Part shown: positions 20,145 to 31,613 of the stretch, piece by piece
Layout: each line of letters begins with the position of its first letter
Position numbering within the stretch: position 1 is the stretch's first letter
Assembly (NCBI RefSeq): GCF_019320115.1
Contig: NC_089587.1
Coordinates: 104,519,158 to 104,583,157, forward strand
Length of the DNA stretch: 64,000 bases
Origin: Miscanthus floridulus
Taxonomy: Eukaryota > Streptophyta > Magnoliopsida > Poales > Poaceae
Direction: 5' to 3'
Notes under the pieces: generated by a model
What the model was told of the DNA's origin: nothing
Seen by the model: the letters and a program-made list of their open reading frames with translations, nothing else
Databases searched by the model: none
Translations under genes and position numbers: made by a program

Positions 20145-22858
20145 CCAGAGTATGTGGTTAGTACTACAAAGTCTCATCTCATGCAATTCAACAACGGACG
20201 GACCATAATCGACACAGGCGAAAATAAGCCGCTCACAAGACCTCCATGTCTTGTGGCTCTCACACACCGAGTCCGCTCGGTCTAGATTTATTACTTCATA
20301 TTCTCATATCTCATGATAACATAAGTAACCAAAGATACATTTGAAACTCGCAGGTGACAGGTAATCACCTGACTAAGCATGACTAAGCATAACTAGACAT
20401 TTATGAATAAAACAGGTAATCAAGGTAGATATGGAAAAACAAGGTTGGTAATGCACCAATTAGGTTTCCACTTGACTCCTAATCACTTAATGTAGTATAT
20501 AAAAGCAAAAGCGATAAAATTTGTAAAACACAAGGTAGGGTTAAATGCATCCGGGGCTTGCCTTCGTTGACGGAAAAGTTAGGTTCCTGCGACATTCCAC
20601 AAGTATCAGATCCGACCTCAACAGACGGAGTAACCTCCTCTGCAACTTGATTAACTACCACATGTTCACCTTCGTTCACTACACGTAGTAACAATGCCAT
20701 GTTTAACATGATGCGGGATACGAAACACGATGCTCGTTGATGGATGCAAAATTAACAATTCGAATACAACTTTCCTACGCGGTACAGTTGCAAGTCAAAT
20801 GAACTAGATCTTTTTCGTAACACATACATCAATTGCCAAGGATCATTACCAACTAATGATCCAAGGTCATCACTCAATCCAATATTCAATCAAAACCTAA
20901 ATCATTAAAGATTACTATTTGGCTTTTATGAATTAATTATTTAATTCAAAATTATGAAATAAATCAACTTATTCCAATTGAGCTCAAAATTTTGTAAATG
21001 TTCATCACATGATAACTAAGTGGCAAAACAAATTTCATAATTTTTGGATAATTAATTAAGCCTAGAAAAATCATGGAAACCCATTTATTAATTAATTGAG
21101 CAATTTTCATCACATTCAAAAATTACTGAAAAACAATATTTCATATTTTTCCTAAATAGTATTCATCATAGAGATGCCACACAAAAATTTTCAAAATTTT
21201 TGGAGCTCTAAATAAATCTACACAAAAATAACAAATTACATCACTATTCATTCAATTCTGAAAAACAGAAAATTCATTTTGAACTACACAGTCGCTGACA
21301 CTTGGGTCCCACCTGTCATCCCCAACCTCTAGCTTTGACTGCGACGGCGACGGCACTGACCGAGGCTAACTCGCCGATGGTGAGTCCAACGGCGACGGCC
21401 AAAGTACCAAAACACTCACAACATGGTGCATCGATTAGAGACACTAGCTAACTCAATCACGGCACGATTCACGGCTGGCGCCGACCATGGCAGACGCAGT
21501 GGCATGGCAGCGCTATGCCGGTGATAGGAGACCAATAGAAATTAAATAAATGGCTCAGGAAGCATCAGTAGCTCATCCCGAATGCGTTGAAGCAAAGAGC
21601 GAGATCGGAGGAGCTACGGCGACGCGGGTCGACGTCCACGGTGATCACGGCGGAGCAAGGAGCGTCGGTGACGGTGTTCCGGCGACTGCAGTGGGCAAAA
21701 CCACCAAGCAACAATGGATTAAGCACCATAGCATCGAGACAAAGCCGTAGGTACACTGATCAAGGGCAACGGCTCATCGGAGGGCGCTGGCCGCGATGAA
21801 ACAGGATCTCTGGTGAGGTTGCCGGCTGCGAGGAAGAAGGGTGCTCACAGCGAGTTCCTGGTGAAATCAGACGACCCCAACTAGCTAGATGGATGTGTAG
21901 GGAGTAGGCGAAGCTAGAACTGTCTTAGCTGCGATGGTGGACCACTACAGCGACGGTGGGAGCTCGCCGAAGATGAACGGTGGCGACGGGAAAACAGAGC
22001 AAGGGAAAACGAAAATGAACGGCGATGACGGTGGCTGGCTTTATAGGACAGCCAAGGGAGCAAGGAGGCGACACGTAGTGACCTTCACCATGCCAGCGCG
22101 ATGCCAAGAGCAGCCACAGGCGCGTCTGGAAGACCGGAGAAGGACGCCGGTAGTGGGGCGGTGGTTGTGACACTGTTCACTATAATTACAGAAATGTCAT
22201 CCGTTTTAAAATTCAAATTACTCCCAAATTTGTGTAACAACTCAAAAATCTGCAAAAATAAAAGTTGCTCAAAATTTAGAGTTCTACAACTTTGCTTTTA
22301 TAACCATCCCCTAATTCGGTTTACATTTTGAAATGAACTTTTGAATTCAAATAGGGGACATTTAACGAATTACACCTTTTCAAATTACTTCAAATTTTTC
22401 ATAACAACTTTGAAAACTCCAAAAACAAACTTTGTATAACTTGACAAGCTCTACACTTTTGCTTTTAGACTCAGCCCCAAAATGTGCTTAGATTTTGAAT
22501 TGGGTTACCCAGGGTAAACTTAAATGCTGGAAATTCGGGTTTTCGGATATCCAATTAAACACAAATGTTTTGAAATTGATTCATCCATACAAGTCAACAC
22601 ATATCATAAAACAAGGTCCACACCAACCATTGCAACAAGATTTGACTTGTTTAAAAGATTCCCACATCAAGATTCACAAAGTTTCCTAATCATTATTATT
22701 AACATTATTTCAGGTAATATATAAAACACTCCATAAAATAACATTTGCATACTATAATATAAACATGAAATGCACTCATGAGTTGATGCATGATGATTAT
22801 GCATAATGATGACATGATCACCTTCTTAATTATTTTTTTTAACATCGGGGATGTTACA
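20145..22858 (-). repeat. Chromovirus-type (Tekay/Del-like) LTR A, partial, interrupted by element 2
   Basis: On the minus strand it begins TGTAACATCCCCGATG (right end 22858), the usual start of Tekay-type LTRs, and contains AAGCCCCGGATGCA (near 20545-20560), a word shared with the two other LTRs described below. Element 2 begins at its left edge (20144/20145), so the rest must lie left of the window. It contains no convincing gene; short frames in the GC-rich 21500-22150 part have no recognisable domain. The next five bases on the right, CTAGG (22859-22863), should be its target duplication. Confidence 0.65.
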
Positions 22859-25800
22859 CTAGGTCCCTATCCAAACTAGGACTCTAAGCCCCCGCCCCTG
22901 AGTCCCAGACTCAGTGCAATGCAAGGACCTCCTCCACCAAAATAAAACTTTGACAGTCGGTCCGAAAAGAGCCGGATCCACGACAAGAGAGCAATAAGTC
23001 TTCCAAGTGCCCATACCCAAGTATATGCTCAGGATAATAAGTCTATGACTTGCCTAGAGCCTTATGCAACGATCGGTCTTTAACCGACACAAACAGGAAA
23101 AGCAGTGTAACCAAGCCATGCCCCGCGACCATGGCAACACAACCTCTTACACCCACCAATACCCAAACTATATCGCTACCCGATCACCATTTATCACTTC
23201 CACCATTTATATTTTCCAAGTGATAATAATGTTGTAATATATTTCCTATATCTCGCGAGTGACAGACAATCACTCGACTTCTACCGGAGTCCTGGAGCAT
23301 AGCGTTCTACATGATCCTTTCATACTAGTAAGACTCATAGGATAAAGATATATATGCAAGTGGGTTTCATTCAACTCCTTAAAACTTAATGCACAAATAT
23401 AATTTAAACTGCAGAAAAGTAGGGGTTATGCACCGGGGCTTGCCTAGGTAAGATGTATATTAAAAAGTTAGTATCTACATCTTTAGATCATCCACCATCA
23501 ACTGAATAGAAAGTCCATTGCATCATCTCTTAGAGAGAAGACCATTACACCACCTTCGGATTCCCAATCATCCTTCAATTGATCCGTTGATCCATCATCG
23601 TACCTATATGATATGCATTGATGCAAATGCATAGATGTAAATAACCAACGACACCCGAAACGCTTAGAAATCTGATCACGCCTCACAAACTAACGAGCTC
23701 GCTCTAACGACGACCGTACTTATGCTACATATACACGTTGTCGGATAAGGCGTATTTCCCAACAATTACTTTAGTTATATAAACCTAAGTTGTTTCTTTA
23801 TCCTATTCCATCAATTTAATCTTTATTCGCAATAGGACCTCATTATCTAATTAGCAACTTGTTATTCCGAAGCTACAACAATTACAATGAGTACCTAATA
23901 TATTAATAGTTTACTGTCAAATTTTTAGAGTCACCACTATCACCGATTTATCCTAAAAAATCCTACAAGTTCTCATTTTAACAATATTAAGTACTTTAAA
24001 TTAATTATATAGCTTCCAAGAATATTATCACACTATGTGAACAAAATATACTAACATGTAGATCATGATTTTAGCAGACTAACAAAATTGGTTTCACTAT
24101 TTTTGAATGCATACAAAATTTTATTTTAAATTTACAATTTACCTTGTAAGCTAAATTAGGAACTGCTCTACAAATTAAAAAGGCCGGTGTCACTGATCCC
24201 GGCCCAACGTGAAACGCGGTCCAGTGGAGACCGGTGGCCCAGGCACGACAGCGACGAGGGTAGCCCACGTGGAAACAGCTGCGTGCGGCCCAGCGCGGGC
24301 GACACAAGCCAGCCTAGTGTGGCGTGCAGGCGGCCCAGGCAAGCCGGCCCGCGGCTTTGGCACACAGGCAGCAGGCCGGCCCAAGAGGGAAAACCTAGGG
24401 CGCGGGCGTGATTTTATAGAAAACCCCTTATCCATTTTTCTAATTGCCAAAACCTATTTGCACTATTCATTACTCTCTCAGCCTTATCACAATAACCCCC
24501 TATACTCGTTTATATTCACAAACACTAGTCCACGACATACTCCAGAGCAGAGCACCTACCAAGGGGGCGGTCCGACAGCGACCAAACCAGCTGGGGAGGG
24601 CATGGCGGTGGCGGAGGGGTGGCCGCCAGAGGCGTAGGGCCACCGGAGGGTTAGCGCGACTACACAAGGCCCCGACGGCCCATGGTGGCATGCAGGGCCT
24701 GTCTGCCCACGTGCAGACGCGAATGGCGGCAATGGCGCGCGCGTGCTGGCGAGACTACTATGACGGAGGCTAAACGTGGAGTTAGGGAAGGGTCAGTGAC
24801 TCACCACAAACACCTCTAAAGAGTTGTCTAGGGCAGGAATGGCTTGAAGCGGACTGGCCACATGCACGGTGAAGGGCGGCAGTGCTCTGAGCATGGCGCG
24901 ACCGTGTCAGCTAATCGCCGGTGAACTTCCTAGCCAAGCTAAGACAAGCATCAGAAAAAGTAGGTTAAGGCGAGTTAGAAATTGCACTCAATCGAACTGC
25001 TACCATCGCTTTGAGCCTTACCCCCAAATCCCAGACTACGACGGCGAACTGAAGGACAGCGCGGGAAATGCCAAATTGGTGGCCATCGGTGCTCGGCTGA
25101 GGCTCAGTGCGGTACGGCACCTAGCTAGCTTCCCAAGATACATGCAGGTGTGAGGAAAAGAGCTATGAAATTCGCTGCCGCGTAGGAGGGAGAAGGCACG
25201 GCCATGGCACGGTGCGGCCGAGTGAAAAGCACACAGTGAGCCAGCAATTTAAAGTGAGAGGTCACTGTTGTGGAGCGATGCGAGCACGTACACACAAGCA
25301 AGTGGAGCCTCGACATGACACACTTGAATCAAAACGGCCAAGCTCGAATAGAGCTCACCGTCGTCGGCTAGCGGGACGGGGTGGACAGGTGGGGCAGAGC
25401 AGGGAGTAGTCCCATCGCAACAGCGGCAGGGCCAACGACATAGTGGCGATGACTTGGCGCATGCCCCAGGACTGAGCACGGTCGGGGAAGCGAACGGCGA
25501 GGGCTAGCGCCATGTTGGCCAAGCGACAGCGACCGCGACATCGGGCTCGACCCCACAGAATACGGCGGACAGCGCACGCATGTGGGCTCACATGGTTGTC
25601 AGCACGGCAGGGAAGGGCCGGCCAACCCAGCCAGGCACGGGACCGGCAGCCACGGGACCGACCAGTAGGGCAGCGGCTATGGCCACAACACCAACTAGGG
25701 CGGTAGCGCGTGCACGGTGACCACGCCCCGAGCCCAAACAGCTAGAAATGGTGCTATGCACGCTTTTTAAAGCGAAGCAAAAGCCACTTAGTATTTTGAT

Positions 25801-26579
25801 TAAGGTCCAACCGAAGCCACCAACCTAAAGTCGGCACTAACAACTATCTAGCAAAGTAAACTTCATGACCAGAGAGCAACTAGAGAGGGAGATAAGGAAC
25901 TGCCAACTTGAGTTCGTCACCTGGGTGTCAAAATCATGAACAAGGTTCCACAATCTATTTCCCAGCGCATTCTACAGAGGTTAGGGCAAATTTGGAGAGT
26001 GCATCGTGACCTCACACACCACCTCAATCTACACAACGCTCACGAGCTCACTTAGTGACAACCAATAGTGCAAAAACATGATGCGGGTATTTATCATTTT
26101 TGTTAGAATTTAAATGCCAAAGATAGCATTGTCAACAACAACACGATGTTTGCCGACTTAGCCGGAAAGAGTGGATTTAATTTCCAATTTGATTTTTGAG
26201 CTTCCAATAAAACTAACTAACAACATTTATCCTCCCAAAATTAAAGTGACCTATTCCCCAACATATCTTCCCCATCAACTTAACTTAAGTAACATGCACA
26301 AGTTTATTATCTTTGTTTATCAAAAAATGCTTTTCATGCCAAACAGTTAACACCATTTATTCTATTTTCCTTATTAGGATCTTATTAGCATATTTATACA
26401 TTAAGTAAACTAACTCACTATATTCATTTGATTCCTTTCAACCACAAAAGCAAACCCCGTAAGATTCGCCTTATCATTTCATGTATGTTTTAAATAAAAA
26501 ATTCAAGAAACTCGTTTTGAAAGTTTTACTTAGGCCTAAATCGCGGCGCTGAATAAGATCGTAGCACCGGGGTGTTACA
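22859..26579 (-). repeat. Chromovirus-type LTR B, interrupted by LTR A
   Basis: On the minus strand it begins TGTAACACCCCGGTGC (right end 26579). Its left 600 bases (22859-23456) align by eye with 32380-32950 of LTR C, sharing words such as CTAGGTCCC, GTCCCAGACTCAGTGC and TATGCACCGGGGCTTGCCT. LTR C continues for about 770 bases past this point, whereas here LTR A starts, which shows insertion of A into B. The GC-rich stretch 24180-25740 has only short unrelated frames. GTTAT (26580-26584) would be its right-hand target duplication. Confidence 0.68.
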
Positions 26580-26784
26580 GTTATGCTAGGGTAAAAATAA
26601 GGAACAGATGGGACAAGCTTCACCGAACAAAGTGATTCATCACAAAATGAAATGGATGTATTCATGAATACGAAATGTTCACACAGGGGCTCCCCCACAA
26701 ACTTAACTTTTATATCTGATAAACTACTTTTACTCTAATTCCTACTATGGCTGCCCGGTGGCTTCGACTGACGGCACGACTGGT

Positions 26785-29700
26785 GAAGGTAGGGGGCTAC
26801 TCGCTCTCCGGCTAGATGACACTTGGCTTGGTCAGAGGCGGGGCGACGTTCGCTTCCGACCTAGGCTCCGCTCCATCCACAGGTTGGATGGTGTCTTCTT
26901 CACGTGCGCCTTCGGCTACGTTCACGCGGCGGGCATCCATCACCCACTGCGCGGAGACTTGCTCAGCCACCAACTGTGCGTGTGGCAGTAGGCTTTCCCC
27001 GACCGCATGGATGACCTTCGGGCTCCAGCTGTCGGCATACCCACTACAGATGGCGGCGAAGTCCAGGTCCGAGTGGCACGTCGCCACCGAAGTCAGCACC
27101 CCCAACATCTCATAGAACATCCCGTCGGTGATGAGCACCCGCACTTCATCCAGGACCTCCGCCAGTCGGATGGCAGGCGTGTTGGTGCTCGGCGCTGACC
27201 CAAAGACCTCTGAGATGACAACCTAGGTGACGTTGCAAAGCTAGTCAAGCTCCCCCTCGAGAGCATGTCGCTCTTCTAGGGACTTGGCCAGCGCCTCCGC
27301 ATTCTAGCCAATCATCGCCCTGAGTGTCTCTAGGTCCTGCTCTCGCAACCCAACCTTTCTGCCCAGTTTTGGAAGAAGGATGATGAGCTTAGAAGCAAGT
27401 TAAAAGAAAAAACCAAGACATCAACCAAAAGTAGAAAAGGTACATACTGAGGTGCGTGTTCTCGAGGATAGAGAGCCCTTCCTACTACTGAGTCACCTGT
27501 TCGTGTGCCGAGCATTCGCCTCCTCCGTCACAAGCACCCAGCCCTAGAGCATGAGCACTTCCTAGTCGACCTTCAACCGGGCCTTCCGCTCTGACTCTAG
27601 GGCCTTCCGCTCCAACTCTAGGGCTACTAGGGAACTCTAGAGTGCTGCCTTGGTCTCTGCTAAGGAATTCTAGAGCATCGCCTCAGTCTCCGCCTGGTGT
27701 ACCTTCGCTGCCTTAAGCCCCCGCTCAGCGGCGGTCACTCGCTCCGCCGCGAGTAGCTTCGCCGCCCATGCCTCTGCCACCTCGGCCGCACGGCCTTGAG
27801 ACTCATGGCGAGTGGAGTCAACTCGCGCTCAAGCTCGGTGACCTACCATGACGTCATGGCCTCTCGAGCATGCTCCTGCTAGACGAAGCGAGAATTGCAG
27901 CTCGACATCTCCTCCAAGCTCTACAACACAAGAGGCAAACACACTAAGATAACCAGTGGAAGACCAAGGAGCCAAGGATAAACACAGAAAAACTACCTCT
28001 ATGATGTAGGGTAGGTCAATAGTAATCACCTACTAGACGGACTTGACCCACTCTAGGGCCTCCTCGAGCTTCACCCTAGTTTGGGCGAGATCGGACTCCA
28101 TGGTGAGTCCTCTCCCCCCAAGCATGTCCTAGAGCTGATCCTCCTTCTCATCTCAAAGGATGAACCAAACCTTCCTCAGGTCCTTAGGGTAGGGCCACAC
28201 CAGGTTGGTAGCGCCCAACCCACTGGAAGGCCTAGCCGATGATCGAACCACCGCCCACTCCTGCGATGGCACCGGTAGCTCTACCCTATCACCTGCTTCG
28301 CCATTGGAGGAGACCTCCACTATCTCGATTTCATGGCCTGCTGATGGATGTTCTACCTCTGGCCCAGCCACATATCCCCCCAACACCTCTAGCTCCGACA
28401 GGGAGGACAAGCCGTGCAGCCCATCGACCGATGAGGCAGGGAGCCCAATCTCCCTCCCCTCTTCCACTGCAGTCAGTGCAGGAGGGACCGCGAAGGTCAC
28501 CTCCAACCCAACCTCCACCGTTGCCATTAGGATCGCTGCTAACACCGTCACCACCGCTGCCACCATACTCGCGACCGACCTAGGGGCCACAGCCCTCGGA
28601 ATGAATGGTCGCACCACCGCCACCCTACTCTCCCCACCGCTCATTGCGACGTGCTGCAAGGTGGGCTTCCACTCCTCCCACACAAGAGGTGGGGCGATGC
28701 TCAACCCCAGCAGTATCTGGTCACTGTCAAAAAAGTACAGGTCAATCACACTCCAAAAAACTCAACTATGAGATCGAAAAGAAATGAAGCAAGCATACCG
28801 AGATGTAAGCGGCAGGGCTCTGAAGCCCCAACCTATCGACAATGGGCCCGCCGGACGAGGGCTGCTCGTTGGTCGCGAGCCATGGCCCCTCACCTCAAAC
28901 GGGGGGGGGAGTCAACCCAACTGGCTCCTAATCAACCCACAAGTCACCGCTACCACTGGCTCAAGGCATGCCAACTAGAGCAGCTGGCGGGGTGTCCCCC
29001 TGTTGTGAGTCGCACGCCGACGTTAGCCTCGAAGATGCATAGGTGCGAGCCCGCTCCTTTGACTGCCTGGTCTGCCCCACCATGCCTAGAGCAGGTTGGG
29101 ACAAGGCCGACGACACCTCCAAAGAGCATGGTGACTACGTCCGCTTTGCCTCCCACTCACCGACGGCATCCGAGCTCGCGGCGTGCTTCCTCGGTGTAAG
29201 GACGTCGCCATGCCTCTCTACCTCCCACCTACTGCCGGCGGACGTAGCTGTAGGCTCATGGCGTTCCACCGAGGTCATGATGACCTCCTAGCCTCCCTCA
29301 TCCTCAGAGGAGATCATGTTGTCACCCATCTCCGTGGGATCCTCTGCCTCGACGTCGCTCCTATTTTCCCTAGTCGGCACACGTTGGGCGATCTCCATCT
29401 CATTCCCATGCTTCTGTCGAGCCTTCTTAGCTCTCTTCTTCTTGTCGACCATCACCTCCTTTAGGGTGGCTTGCCGAGCCACGCCCTCTGGCCCCTTCAG
29501 AAGATGCAGCCAAGACTTGTAAACTTTGAGTCCCTACGAAACGGATGACTCGAAGTCAAGATATAGGATAGCAAAAGTGGAAAAGAACACAGAGTAAGGA
29601 GAGAAGAGCATACCAGATTAGACAGCTTTGCGGCGTGAAGAGGTTCGGGCTTTCCATCAAGGGTCTTTTTGGCCCTCAGTTGCAGCACTCGATCAAGTCA

Positions 29701-30600
29701 ACTCTAGACCTCGTCCGTCGCCAACTCCTCCGGCGACGTGCGGTCGGGGTCCGTCAGGCCGGTGTACATCCACATTGGCCATGTCCTTTCTATCAGTGGG
29801 GTGACCCGACGGTGGAAGAAGGTGTGGAACATCCGCACCCCGTCAAGGCTGTGCCGCATTAGCTTCTAGAGCTCTGCCCCGATAATCTCCAGCTTCTTGT
29901 TCTGCCGACTAGAGGGGCCCCATGACCAGCTCTCCTTCCTTTCTGGCCTCCTACTGGTGAAAGGCGGGAATGACGCCTCCGTTGGGTTCCTGCTGTAGAA
30001 CCATTCCCTGTGCCACCCCCGATTGGAATCACAGGGGGTGTACGTAGGATAAGAGCCCGATGAGCTCGGCTTCTTCTATAGGGCGAGGCCACCAATTGGT
30101 GCGGTCCTGGCTAGCTTTCCCTCTAACAAAGCTCACCCTATGAAGATTTGCTAGAAGTCCACGAGCAGCTCCATCTAGAGGAAGGCCTTGCACACAGTGA
30201 TGAATCCGGTGATATGCAGCACCCTAGTTGGATTGAGGTGCTATAGCTTTAGGCCCCACTCATTGAGGAGCCTATGTAGGAACTAGTGCATGGGGTATCC
30301 TAAACCACGCTCATGGAAAGCAAGGAAGGAGACAACCTCACCGGCCCAAGGTTGCGGGAAGTCCTCCCCCGTAGGAGCCCTCTAGTGCGCCACCTCTTTT
30401 GGTGGTAGCACCCCTTCTCGATGAAGGTAGCCAACACTGACTTGCTCACGCAAGATGACCTCTAGCTCGACATTGCGCTCTGGATTCACGAATAGATCTG
30501 TGAGTTTCTTCTCTCCCTCGCTCTCCCCTTTTTCTCCTAGGAACCATCGCAGCACACGAATGCTCTCGGCGAGAAGGAAGAAGGAGGAGAGGCAGTAGAT
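26785..30600 (-). pseudogene. Opposite-strand Transposase_28-type gene of element 3, heavily mutated
   Basis: Reading right to left, the first exon (from about 30570 to about 29612) shows family blocks: FLGEKGE and LTDLFVNPERNVELEV, then GYPMH, HLNPTRVLHITGF, NRGWHREWFY and FHTFFHRRVTPLIERTWPMW. A basic, coiled segment follows (29520-29290, KEVMVDKKKRAKKARQKHG), then an Ala/Val/Glu-rich exon (28749-28153), a coiled-coil stretch (28140-27540) and the usual C-terminal block (27144-26812: LDFAAICSGYADSW, LVAEQVSAQWVMDAR). At least ten in-frame stops, many TAG where Trp or Gln is expected, show it is dead. A TTTAAATAG on the minus strand near 30640 may be its TATA box. Exon edges are approximate. 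Confidence 0.68.
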
Positions 30601-31613
30601 GGGGAATAGGCGAAGGAATGGGAAAGAAGCCCTCACCCTTCCCCTATTTAAAGAGGAGGCGTAGCAGTTGGGGAAAGGTGAAGGATTGGGGCAAAAAACC
30701 CTCTCCCTTCCCCCATTCAATGCAGATGGAACACGATGGGACGCGTCCTGACCGATGGGATGCACCCTGCTCAACGAGATGGCACCTAGTTAGATGGGAC
30801 ATGGCCTGGACATGGCCCACCACTACCACATGCTGAGCATGGGAAACAAGGCACGACTACGCGTAGGTGGCTCTCTACCTTCCTGGACAAGACTTGGAAT
30901 GGCCCAACAATGGGATCTTCGACAAAGAGAGACCAATGGGCTTCCTGAGTTGATCGGACGGCTCAGGTGAACACCGAGGGATAGGAAAGGAGCAGAGGGA
31001 TGCCCATGTGGGCCATGCCGACTCCGTCATGAACGATAAGCGCAGATCCCGTTTGGACATATCTGGTAAAAACTCCTCAGGCCTATCACTCGGGTCGTCA
31101 AGGTAACTCTACCAATCCCTCTTACTTTATTTTTCTGATACATGATCATTCATTCATCCCCACCCATACATGCATTCACACATTCATTCACACAATCATT
31201 CATTCATACCAAACATCCAAAGCATCGCATATGCAGCTAATGCATCACAATGCTCCGTGTTGCGTCACGAAATGGTAGTTGCCTCATTCAACATGAGCAA
31301 CGACCGACTAGGGTTCGAAGGCCAGCCCGCTAAGGGCTTGAGGCCGCCTCACATCAAACAGAGCTAGGGGAGAAAATGCAGATGAGCCCTAATGGCCCTC
31401 GCCTAGTCTGTTGCGAAGCAGACAAGGTCATCTCAACCTTCTTTTTTGATCTGAACCTCGAGCCATGCCCATAGAATCTCCATCGAGGGGAGGCCAGCGG
31501 GCCACTTGGGTTGGTCTCTAGAATGACCTGGGCATCTACCGGGATGTGGGTTAAGGAGCAGTGGAATGCCACATGAGGGCTATGCCGACCCCGTCACGAA
31601 CGATGGACCTAGA

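Noticed and set aside
24187..24773. Several frames of 70-140 codons in the GC-rich part of LTR B
   Set aside because: They overlap one another on both strands, lack domains, and lie in LTR sequence.
28205..28771. A 188-codon plus-strand frame in element 3
   Set aside because: It lies opposite an exon of the Transposase_28-type gene and is Pro/Thr/Ser-rich by composition.
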